A stretch of 5,036 bases of DNA from Amoebophilaceae bacterium (GCA_023257955.1 JALRAY010000063.1:1-5036), one strand, 5' to 3'. Positions 1 to 5,036 are shown, counted from the first letter of the stretch. Translations and numbers: made by a program. Notes: generated by a model not told the origin, from the sequence alone.

Positions 1-75
1 ATAGCCTGACTTGAAATTATCACGTGGGAGGGGAGTTACCCAAAGAATTTCGCTTTTTCTTTCACGATCAGTATA
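1..75 (+). repeat. Left copy of a 75-bp perfect inverted repeat
   Basis: These 75 bases are identical to the reverse complement of 4960-5034. The two copies diverge at once on the inner side (TATCCC after base 75 here; GACAG at the other copy), so the shared sequence ends at or within a few bases of position 75. Both copies present the same end towards the inside of the segment, as expected for two copies of an insertion sequence or other dispersed repeat in opposite orientation. No transposase is visible because the repeat runs off the window. Read outward from base 75 it has one frame open for all 25 codons, but I do not recognise the peptide. The element family is unknown. Confidence 0.85.
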
Positions 76-281
76 TATCCCAAAATTTAATACAAATCCC
101 GGGAGAGACCGCGCATAAACAGTATGCAGAAAGTAAGGCTATGAACATTCATCCAAGCATTATGCAAGGAAGGTATCAAGAAAACGCTATTGAGCTGCTA
201 TATTTGCTTTATAAGTGTGACAAAAGGTCACTCAATACAAGTCTATATTTTTTCATTTGCATTCGGGATGTGGCGCAGTAG
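76..281 (+). pseudogene. 3' remnant of an ImmA/IrrE-like (HigA-type) gene, cut by the left repeat
   Basis: One frame runs from inside the left repeat to a TGA stop or equivalent at 279-281. From about 129 to 179 it encodes ESKAMNIHPSIMQGRYQ, which resembles the motif near the C-terminus of ImmA/IrrE metallopeptidase-domain proteins, including HigA-like antitoxin fusions (consensus roughly FA...gIhPgIvvGRlQ). The zinc-binding HExxH region and everything upstream are missing; the reading frame instead enters the 75-bp repeat, so the first 17 or so codons of the open frame (from ATG 24) are repeat sequence. The frame overlaps the tRNA gene by 18 bases, so the original stop has probably been lost or shifted. 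The natural reading is a gene disrupted by insertion of the repeat element. The family call rests on one short motif recalled from memory. Confidence 0.4.
199..206 (+). promoter_or_regulatory. Possible Bacteroidota-type -7 element upstream of the tRNA
   Basis: TATATTTG matches the TAnnTTTG -7 consensus known for the Bacteroidota primary sigma factor. It lies 57 bases before the tRNA, which would give a leader of roughly 50 nt. No good -33 TTTG is seen at the expected spacing, and the region is AT-rich, so a chance match is possible. Confidence 0.3.
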
Positions 282-337
282 GCTAGCGCACTCGCTTAGG
301 GTGCGAGAGGTCGTGGGTTCAAGTCCCGCCATCCCGA
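264..337 (+). tRNA. tRNA-Pro, anticodon AGG
   Basis: A complete cloverleaf can be drawn. The acceptor stem pairs 264-270 (CGGGATG) with 330-336 (CATCCCG), beginning with C1-G72, which is characteristic of bacterial tRNA-Pro, and has discriminator A at 337. The D stem is 273-276/286-289 (GCGC/GCGC) with loop AGTAGGCTA. The anticodon stem is 291-295/303-307 (CTCGC/GCGAG) with loop TTAGGGT, placing the anticodon AGG at 298-300. The variable loop is AGGTC (308-312). The T stem is 313-317/325-329 (GTGGG/CCCGC, one G-U pair) with loop TTCAAGT. CCA is not encoded; the next bases are CAT. All stems are fully paired, so the gene looks functional. The AGG anticodon is odd: bacteria normally use UGG, GGG or CGG for proline. 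Confidence 0.93.
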
Positions 338-420
338 CATGTAATACAGTGGACGAAAATTATAGATTCTCAAATATATCCCATCTGCTAAGCTGTGACT
401 AAAACAGCACCTGTATATGT

Positions 421-1557
421 ATGAACGCTTATTATCGATGGCTGAAAAGGAATGCAGTAAGCATATGCTTGCTTTTGCTCTTAGTTATACTTTATGTTTT
501 TAAAATCAATAAAAGTGACATTAAAGTGCTGCAATGCCATCACAAAAATGAGCATGCTCCCTCCTACTCTATCACCTATCTTTCTAACCACACCTTAAAT
601 AATCAGCAAGAAATAGAGACGTTGGTGAATGATATCGAAGAAGCCTTAGATTATCATGCATTAACTTCTGAAGTCAATCTCTTCAATCACCACTACGATA
701 GTGAGCCTTTTTACTATCAAACGCCTTATCTCTACCCTATCCTTACTAAGAGCAAAGAAGTGTATCACAAAACACAGGGCGCGTTTGATCCTACGATAGC
801 GCCATATATAAACCTGTGGCAAAGGCATAAAAAGGTTGGCAGTGAACCATCGGAGGAAGATATATGGGCAATTAGTCCTGTGGTAAGCTTAGATTATATA
901 GTCGTCAACGAAACACGTGTAAAAAAACTAAAAGAAGCGGTGACTATCAATGTGAATAATTTAATTACCAGCTTTCAGGCGGATGCGATCGCTCACTGGT
1001 TACAACAAAAGCATGTAAAGGATTTTTGTATTCAATTGAAAGATGCTGTTGTTGCGCAGGGCATGCCTAGCAAAAAAAAGCAGTGGCGAATTATCAAATC
1101 AATAGCCCATCCGGATCTTGAAGCCCCCTTACATGTTCATATTGACTTAGGAGATAGCGCTATGGCAATAATTGATAATAGTACTGCCTTAGAAAATGAT
1201 ACGGCGCAAGCAGAAATTTGCATAGATCCTGTAACAGGGGATATAGTCCCACAGCATTGTATCGTCGCTTTTGTATTCGCTAAAGATTGCCTGACGGCAC
1301 GAAGCTATGCTACGGCTTTCATGACAAAGCATTTTAGCAATGTATTAGCATTAAGCACGCCTACAGAAGAAGACTATCTTGAGTTTGTGATGATAGAAAA
1401 AGATGAAGAAACAAATGGGATAAAATACAAGCATTCTGCTGGCTTGAAGATAATACACAAAGAAGGTTCTACTAAAGTACTTATTCAGCGGAGTGAGGAT
1501 CCCCCTTCTAAAACAAATGTTGATGAGGAAAAAGAAGGTGTAGAAGATGCATCATAA
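421..1557 (+). CDS. ApbE-like protein (FAD:protein FMN transferase family) with eroded active site
   Basis: The 378-aa product aligns over most of its length with ApbE, the Mg-dependent enzyme that transfers FMN from FAD to target-protein threonines outside the cytoplasmic membrane. A hydrophobic segment at residues 14-28 (SICLLLLLVILYVF) should anchor it in the membrane with the body outside; no lipobox is seen. Family landmarks are SYSITYL (48-54), KSKEVYHKTQGAFDPTIAPY (110-129), CIDPVTG (267-273) and LTARSYATAFM (291-301). The functional motifs are altered: the usual AKGY(S/A)VD is ITSFQAD (182-188), the usual IGGEV is LKDAV (206-210), the His of YxHxIDP is absent, and the metal-binding Asp of TADAxATA is Arg294. 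FAD and Mg2+ binding as in ApbE is therefore unlikely. An acidic tail follows residue 358. The frame is intact, 83 bases after the tRNA, without a Shine-Dalgarno sequence. It is a pseudoenzyme or an early pseudogene; the family call is firm and the role unknown. Confidence 0.8.
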   Translation: MNAYYRWLKRNAVSICLLLLLVILYVFKINKSDIKVLQCHHKNEHAPSYSITYLSNHTLNNQQEIETLVNDIEEALDYHALTSEVNLFNHHYDSEPFYYQTPYLYPILTKSKEVYHKTQGAFDPTIAPYINLWQRHKKVGSEPSEEDIWAISPVVSLDYIVVNETRVKKLKEAVTINVNNLITSFQADAIAHWLQQKHVKDFCIQLKDAVVAQGMPSKKKQWRIIKSIAHPDLEAPLHVHIDLGDSAMAIIDNSTALENDTAQAEICIDPVTGDIVPQHCIVAFVFAKDCLTARSYATAFMTKHFSNVLALSTPTEEDYLEFVMIEKDEETNGIKYKHSAGLKIIHKEGSTKVLIQRSEDPPSKTNVDEEKEGVEDAS

Positions 1558-1614
1558 GTTTATGGGTTAAACATGTTGTACTGGGGATATACTAGATAAC
1601 ATCTCCTCTATGGT

Positions 1615-1950
1615 TCATTGACACAATAAGTTCATTATTCTTTTATGATCATTATCACGTGCGATAGCTAATGGAGTTTGATGTTGGTATGTTTTCACAT
1701 CTTTAATTGGCCTTGCTTTGCAGCAGCTCGCGCGCTACGGCTATATACCCTTCTATACCGCTGCATGTAAGGGAGTAAATTTCCATTGATCTCTAGCTTC
1801 TATATGTGCTTGATTTTCCAGCAATGTTTTAACAATCGCTTTATGTCCATGAAGTGCTGCTATATACAGGGCAGTATATTTATAGCATTGCTTGGCTTCT
1901 ATAGGTTCATTGAGTTCCATCAATGTTTGCAGGGCCGCTGAATGTCCATA
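1615..1950 (-). pseudogene. Ankyrin-repeat gene remnant with two frameshifts
   Basis: Reading leftward from 1950, the minus strand encodes ankyrin repeats: YGHSAALQTLMELNEPIEA, then KYTALYIAALHGHKAIVKTL, then KFTPLHAAV. Near 1753-1756 the frame is lost (an in-frame TAG follows LHAAV); the ankyrin pattern resumes one frame over as EGYIAVARELLQSKAN. Near 1706-1708 it shifts back to IKDVKTYQHQTPLAIARDND and ends at a TGA (1615-1617). The spacing fits deletions of one and two bases, together one codon, so the original frame is restored, but stop codons lie in both affected frames. Upstream the frame meets TAA at 1954-1956 inside a hairpin, so the N-terminal part is missing. At least three to four repeats of about 33 residues are visible. 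Ankyrin proteins are common host-interaction effectors in intracellular symbionts, but this copy cannot make a full-length protein. Confidence 0.8.
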
Positions 1951-1976
1951 TTTTTACACGGTTAGTGTAAAAATAT
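1948..1976. repeat. Perfect 12-bp hairpin at the broken end of the ankyrin remnant
   Basis: ATATTTTTACAC (1948-1959) and GTGTAAAAATAT (1965-1976) are exact reverse complements around a 5-base spacer GGTTA. The ankyrin homology stops at the left arm. Outside the arms, GGACA recurs on each side in inverted orientation at different distances, so this could be abutting terminal inverted repeats of a mobile element. It could also be an AT-rich hairpin terminator serving either strand, although the stem is not GC-rich. Confidence 0.6.
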
Positions 1977-1981
1977 TTCAG

Positions 1982-2000
1982 GACAAGACCCACCCTTGTC
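1982..2000. repeat. 6-bp stem-loop next to the 12-bp hairpin
   Basis: GACAAG (1982-1987) pairs with CTTGTC (1995-2000) around a 7-base loop ACCCACC. Read on the minus strand it is followed within about 10 bases by an ATATTTTT tract. It could be a weak intrinsic terminator for minus-strand transcription from the Mpl-like gene, which lies 131 bases upstream in that direction. The short stem and the gap before the T-tract keep this tentative. Confidence 0.3.
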
Positions 2001-2130
2001 ATGCATTTGCCTCAACAATAGCTTTAACGCTCATTATAAGTACAAAGGCCTGCCTTGTTATATTTTACTTCTTTGAATCCCGAAGGGATGTGTCAATCGC
2101 GATGCAGGGAAGGGGCGGTGCGTTTTGCTC
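2001..2130. other. Intergenic stretch without a recognisable gene
   Basis: Between the stem-loops and the end of the Mpl-like gene I see no supported gene. A short minus-strand stretch (about 2008-2043, KAIVEANA) faintly resembles an ankyrin helix and might be debris of the same pseudogene, but it is too short to claim. Open frames on the plus strand here lack any family resemblance. No continuation of the Mur ligase C-terminal domain is evident in any minus-strand frame. Confidence 0.4.
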
Positions 2131-2994
2131 CTATTCATATATTTGAATGGCTTCATAGCATTGTGCGGGTGGGATGGCGCATCCTCGCAAGACTGCACCT
2201 ACACAGGCTAGGGCTTCTAAGCTTTGGGGAGTTGTCAATGCGGGAGACAGCTGTTCTCCTTGTGAAGTAGTTATCACGCCTGTGCGTTTATCCGTTTTAT
2301 ACGTAGGAGCTTGAAAAGGCACACACTCCACATCGATCCTGTCTTTAGCAGCTATCTTGCGGAGCTCCGCAATATCCTTGTTATAGATCAACTTACCTGC
2401 TTTCGGAATCCCATCTGCTAGCTGCTGCAATGCCGCAATATGGGTCTCAGTACTTGCCTGATGGGTACTATGTGGTAGGGCCATCATCACCACAACATGG
2501 GGTTGATAGATACTGGCTACGCTACGCGGGTCAAGGGCAGAAAAAGGCGTAATATCCCCCTGTAAGAAGATCAAGGGCGCATCACTCAGTTGTACTGCGG
2601 GAGCGATGACATCATCCGGAAGGAGCGTTACATAATCAAAGGAACGTTTCCAATAATGCATCACATGTAGCAGGATTGAAAAAAACGGGGTTACTACTTC
2701 CTCATTACCGAGGATTACGATCCGTTGTTTGTCTTTGGCAAACGCTTGCAGGTATGCCGGATAGGCATACAAGGGGATACCTGCTTGCTGACATCTACTG
2801 ACGGCTGCATGCTGCTGATCTAGGTTGCGGCCTACCACCACCGTCTCGCCATGGGTTGAATCCGTAGAGAGATTGAGAGGAGTTGGAGAGTTGGTAGTGC
2901 AAGTAGTCACGCTAAGGCCTTGTTGTTGCAATGCGCGTGCGATGGCTGCCATGGGTACTTCTTCGATACCGATAAAATGTGCTTTTGTATTCAT
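2131..2994 (-). CDS. Mpl/MurC-like Mur ligase homologue, truncated and without P-loop
   Basis: The 287-aa product resembles the first two domains of Mpl (UDP-N-acetylmuramate:tripeptide ligase, about 450 aa), which recycles murein tripeptide in the cytoplasm using ATP. Landmarks in order are HFIGIEEVPMAAIARAL (6-22, Mpl HFIxIGGxxMxxLAxAL); GIPLYAYPAYLQAFAKDKQR (72-91); VILGNEEVVT (93-102), where the ATP-binding GxHGKTT should be; SILLHVMHYWKRSFDYV (106-122); LQGDITPFS (144-152, usually LEGDEY); GKLIYNKDIAELRKI (200-214); and CYEAIQIYE (279-287), where domain 3 would begin. The P-loop Lys and Thr, the GG of the nucleotide-sugar site and the metal-binding Glu are replaced, and the C-terminal domain is absent, so ligase activity is very unlikely. 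The frame is intact and appears richer in G+C than the ApbE-like gene. There is no Shine-Dalgarno sequence; the start fits the conserved N-terminus. It is a pseudoenzyme or a decaying gene. Confidence 0.75.
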   Translation of the reverse strand: MNTKAHFIGIEEVPMAAIARALQQQGLSVTTCTTNSPTPLNLSTDSTHGETVVVGRNLDQQHAAVSRCQQAGIPLYAYPAYLQAFAKDKQRIVILGNEEVVTPFFSILLHVMHYWKRSFDYVTLLPDDVIAPAVQLSDAPLIFLQGDITPFSALDPRSVASIYQPHVVVMMALPHSTHQASTETHIAALQQLADGIPKAGKLIYNKDIAELRKIAAKDRIDVECVPFQAPTYKTDKRTGVITTSQGEQLSPALTTPQSLEALACVGAVLRGCAIPPAQCYEAIQIYE

Positions 2995-3001
2995 AAACTT
3001 A

Positions 3002-3093
3002 TATTTTTGAGCTATCTAAAATCAATGCTTGCTACTGCATCACCTTTCAGCATATGATCGATAGGCAATAGTAGCTAAGAGCGCTCAAAAATA
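3002..3093. repeat. 11-bp inverted repeat in the divergent promoter region
   Basis: TATTTTTGAGC (3002-3012) and GCTCAAAAATA (3083-3093) are perfect reverse complements 70 bases apart, between the divergent Mpl-like and ABC-F genes. On the minus strand the first copy ends 7 bases before the ATG of the Mpl-like gene; on the plus strand the second lies 76 bases before the ABC-F start. They could be matched promoter or operator elements, but AT-rich DNA gives such pairs by chance at a modest rate. Confidence 0.35.
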
Positions 3094-3127
3094 CAATCTC
3101 CTAGCTAATCTGTAGCTATCGCTAGCT
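3072..3127. promoter_or_regulatory. Cluster of TAGCT(A) boxes upstream of the ABC-F gene
   Basis: TAGCTA occurs at 3072-3077, 3102-3107 and 3113-3118, and TAGCT at 3123-3127. The last three start 11 and 10 bases apart, one DNA helical turn each, and the hexamer is itself palindromic. This is the pattern expected of stacked sites for a dimeric DNA-binding protein, 40-100 bases before the ABC-F start. No regulator is known from the window. Confidence 0.3.
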
Positions 3128-3169
3128 GTTTCCAGCACATGATATCACTTCATCAACCTTTCTATACCT

Positions 3170-4600
3170 ATGCACCGACCTATTTGCTTAAACAACATCA
3201 GTCTTCCTTTTGCCAACAAGCGCTGTTTTGAGGATTTCTCCGCACATATATACCCCGGCAATCGCATTGCCATTATTGGCAGGAATGGAAGCGGCAAATC
3301 TAGCCTATTGAATCTCTTGCGGCAGCAGTTAGTACCTTCAACGGGGGAAGTAATGATACCTGATGGTATTTGCTTGGGGTATGTGGAGCAGACGATTGAA
3401 GACTTTCAGCACTTAAGTGGCGGAGAGCGCTTTAACAAGCTACTATCGGAAGTGCTGGCGGAAGATCCGGATGTATTGCTATTGGATGAACCTACGAATC
3501 ATTTGGATAGCGATAACCGCAAGCATTTAATCCAGATGCTGAAGCGTTACCAAGGCACCTTGATTATTGTTACGCATGATACGGAATTACTCCGCAGCTG
3601 TGTCGATACCTTATGGCATATTCATGAGCATGCCATTCATGTGGTTAAGGGTTCCTATGAGGATTACATGCGCGCAATGTTGCAGCAACGTGCTGCTATT
3701 GAAAAAGAATTGGTGTCTCTTCGGCGTGACAAAAAAGATGCGCATGAGGCATTGATGCAAGAGCAAGAACGTGCAGCCAAAAGTAAAGCAAAAGGACACA
3801 AGAGTGTTGAGCAGCAAAAATGGTCTAGAAGTGTAGGGCATTCCCAAGCACGGAGGGCTGAGTCAACAGCGGGCAAGAAAAAATCAGCTATTGATACAAA
3901 GAAGCAACAATTAATAGATCAGTTATCGGATTTAAGCCTACCAGAAATTATTGTGCCGAAATTTTCACTTACATCAGAAATTACTAGCTCCGGTAGTTTG
4001 TTATCAATAAGTGGTGCAGCCGTTGGCTACAGGGCAGATAAGCTGATTGTAGAAAACATTCACTTGACCTTAGGGGGTAAGGAACGCATTGCCATTGCGG
4101 GCAAAAATGGATCGGGTAAATCCACTTTGTTAAAGGCTATTGTAGGGCAAAGCAGCCTCTTTAAGACCGGTAATTGGCAATTGCCACGTTTAGCGCATAT
4201 CAGTTATTTGGATCAGCATTATGCTACCCTGGAGCCAGCGCTTTCGGTGATGGCTCATGTACAGGCAGCAAGTCCTGATTGGAAGGAAGCGGAAGCACGT
4301 CGTCACCTAAGTGATTTTTTATTCAGAAGGAATGAGGAAGTAAACCAACTGGCAGCTTCCCTATCAGGTGGCGAAAAAGTGAGACTTGCTTTAAGCATAT
4401 TAGCAGCTAACACACCTCGCTTGCTGATTGTGGATGAAATAACGAATAACCTAGATCTAGAAACGAAACAACATGTGGTAGACGTGTTGAAGCACTATCC
4501 CGGTGCGATGATAGTGGTGTCGCACGAAGCAGACTTTCTTACCCAAATTGGCATAGAGACGATCTATACCGTGGTGGATGGAACATTGTCTGTAAAGTAA
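3170..4600 (+). CDS. ABC-F family ATPase (ribosome-associated, possible antibiotic-resistance type)
   Basis: The 476-aa protein has two ATP-binding domains and no membrane segment, as in ABC-F proteins, which act on the ribosomal E site as translation factors or protect it from antibiotics. NBD1 has Walker A GRNGSGKS (37-44), Q-loop Gln74, signature LSGGE (82-86), Walker B LLLDE with PTNHLD (103-113) and switch His136. NBD2 has Walker A GKNGSGKS (311-318), Gln349, LSGGE (398-402), LLIVDE (418-423) and His452. Both catalytic glutamates (107, 423) are present, so it should hydrolyse ATP. The Q-loop to signature distance in NBD1 is only about 8 residues, so the 'arm' insertion of EttA/Uup-like housekeeping members is missing. 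The linker (about 172-270) is charged and helical, as in resistance-type members such as Msr/Vga. In NBD2 the usual DEPTNHLD reads DEITNNLD. The start gives a normal N-terminus; no Shine-Dalgarno sequence. The drug or ribosome target cannot be told from sequence. Confidence 0.92.
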   Translation: MHRPICLNNISLPFANKRCFEDFSAHIYPGNRIAIIGRNGSGKSSLLNLLRQQLVPSTGEVMIPDGICLGYVEQTIEDFQHLSGGERFNKLLSEVLAEDPDVLLLDEPTNHLDSDNRKHLIQMLKRYQGTLIIVTHDTELLRSCVDTLWHIHEHAIHVVKGSYEDYMRAMLQQRAAIEKELVSLRRDKKDAHEALMQEQERAAKSKAKGHKSVEQQKWSRSVGHSQARRAESTAGKKKSAIDTKKQQLIDQLSDLSLPEIIVPKFSLTSEITSSGSLLSISGAAVGYRADKLIVENIHLTLGGKERIAIAGKNGSGKSTLLKAIVGQSSLFKTGNWQLPRLAHISYLDQHYATLEPALSVMAHVQAASPDWKEAEARRHLSDFLFRRNEEVNQLAASLSGGEKVRLALSILAANTPRLLIVDEITNNLDLETKQHVVDVLKHYPGAMIVVSHEADFLTQIGIETIYTVVDGTLSVK

Positions 4601-4904
4601 GGCGGCACGTCCACCTCCTGGCATTGCGAAGCGCTACAGGTACCTTGAATCCTAATAGCCATGCGTTATCGCCACATACGCAGAGGCCACGTATCGATCG
4701 GGGTGTACTTTGCTCGAAATGACGGTATTGGCTATGGGTTATCTCGCATACGTAGGGTTCATCGATGTTGTAGATTGAAGTATGCGGAGATAATCCACAA
4801 TGTGCCAAAAGCCAATCTAAGGTCTGCTGAACAACGCGTAGTATATACATAGAACCTTGATGTTGCGGTTCGTTATTACACTTGTTACTTGCTTGTAGCG
4901 TCAT
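4539..4904 (-). CDS. Hypothetical protein or gene fragment, convergent with the ABC-F gene
   Basis: This 121-codon frame faces the ABC-F gene and overlaps its last 62 bases. Residues 18-93, lying entirely between the ABC-F stop and the right repeat, have balanced codon use and a protein-like composition (for example MYILRVVQQTLDWLLAHCG), whereas the tail over the ABC-F gene is poor in recognisable structure. I do not recognise a family. No transmembrane segment, signal peptide or repeat is evident; there is a CVC pair at about residues 75-77. The start lies 55 bases inside the right-hand repeat, with no Shine-Dalgarno sequence. It may be a short real gene, a fragment whose true 3' end was lost, or a chance frame. 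Confidence 0.25.
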   Translation of the reverse strand: MTLQASNKCNNEPQHQGSMYILRVVQQTLDWLLAHCGLSPHTSIYNIDEPYVCEITHSQYRHFEQSTPRSIRGLCVCGDNAWLLGFKVPVALRNARRWTCRLTLQTMFHPPRYRSSLCQFG

Positions 4905-4959
4905 TCAGCAGACGACCTAGTGATCTATCTATACAACAATTAAAATCCAGAAAACTGTC

Positions 4960-5034
4960 TATACTGATCGTGAAAGAAAAAGCGAAATTCTTTGGGTAAC
5001 TCCCCTCCCACGTGATAATTTCAAGTCAGGCTAT
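4960..5034 (-). repeat. Right copy of the 75-bp perfect inverted repeat
   Basis: It is the exact reverse complement of 1-75, with two more bases (TA) of the outer side visible at 5035-5036. Sequence on the inner side (4950-4959) shares nothing with the left copy's flank. Together the two copies bound about 4.9 kb in opposite orientation. They could recombine to invert the segment, or they may mark where an assembled contig stops at a multi-copy element. Confidence 0.85.
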
Positions 5035-5036
5035 TA

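Noticed and set aside
217..231. GTGAC/GTCAC 5-bp stem-loop upstream of the tRNA
   Set aside because: A 5-bp stem in 5 kb is expected by chance and nothing else marks it as a site.
190..402. Plus-strand open frame running across the tRNA gene
   Set aside because: It translates the tRNA itself and has no family resemblance; the tRNA explains the sequence.
1558..1572. Short inverted repeat GTTTA/TAAAC just after the ApbE-like gene as a terminator
   Set aside because: The stem is only 5 AT-rich pairs and no T-tract follows; too weak to call.
1892..2270. Two overlapping plus-strand open frames across the ankyrin remnant and the end of the Mpl-like gene
   Set aside because: They are antisense to minus-strand sequence with clear homology, and their peptides show no domain.
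3567..3876. Open frames in other phases inside the ABC-F gene, on both strands
   Set aside because: They lie wholly inside a well-supported gene and look like out-of-phase translations.
4661..4852. Plus-strand 63-codon open frame downstream of the ABC-F gene
   Set aside because: Arg-rich, low-quality peptide, antisense to a frame of better composition; no support.
4539..4904. Reading the convergent frame as a toxin or antitoxin partner of the truncated ImmA/IrrE-like gene
   Set aside because: It lies at the other end of the segment and no toxin or antitoxin family is recognisable in it.
1..5036. CRISPR array, riboswitch or replication origin
   Set aside because: No regularly spaced direct repeats, no conserved aptamer core and no DnaA-box cluster could be seen.

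Overview
This 5-kb segment looks like part of a reduced, decaying genome of an intracellular bacterium. The best guess is a Bacteroidota symbiont of the Amoebophilus/Cardinium type. The reasons are: no recognisable Shine-Dalgarno sequences before the genes; one good match to the Bacteroidota -7 promoter motif (TAnnTTTG); ApbE- and Mpl-like proteins that read best against my memory of Bacteroidota family members; an ankyrin-repeat pseudogene; and copies of a repeat at both ends. The taxonomic call is inference.

Layout, left to right. Bases 1-75 are an exact inverted copy of 4960-5034, so the same repeat end faces inward from both sides. Immediately inside the left copy is the 3' remnant of a gene with an ImmA/IrrE-like (HigA-type) C-terminal motif (76-281). 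It runs into a tRNA-Pro gene (264-337) whose anticodon reads AGG, unusual for bacteria. Next is an intact 378-aa ApbE-like membrane-anchored protein (421-1557, +) in which the flavin- and metal-binding motifs are eroded. Bases 1558-2130 hold a minus-strand ankyrin-repeat pseudogene (1615-1950) with two frame-breaking deletions, ended by a perfect 12-bp hairpin, followed by about 130 bases with no identifiable gene. A minus-strand gene (2131-2994) encodes a shortened Mpl/MurC-type Mur-ligase homologue without a usable P-loop. Across a 175-bp divergent intergenic region with short symmetric repeats lies an intact two-domain ABC-F ATPase (3170-4600, +), the only gene here that looks fully functional. 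The last 360 bases carry an unrecognised convergent minus-strand frame (4539-4904) and the right copy of the repeat.

There is no evidence that the genes form one pathway. ApbE (flavinylation) and Mpl (peptidoglycan recycling) would normally be enzymes, and both appear catalytically dead while keeping long open frames. They are either recently inactivated genes or retained pseudoenzymes. The ABC-F protein would act on the ribosome. I see no clear new defence or mobile system. The most interesting points are the paired dead enzymes, the tRNA-Pro(AGG), and the inverted repeat bounding the segment.
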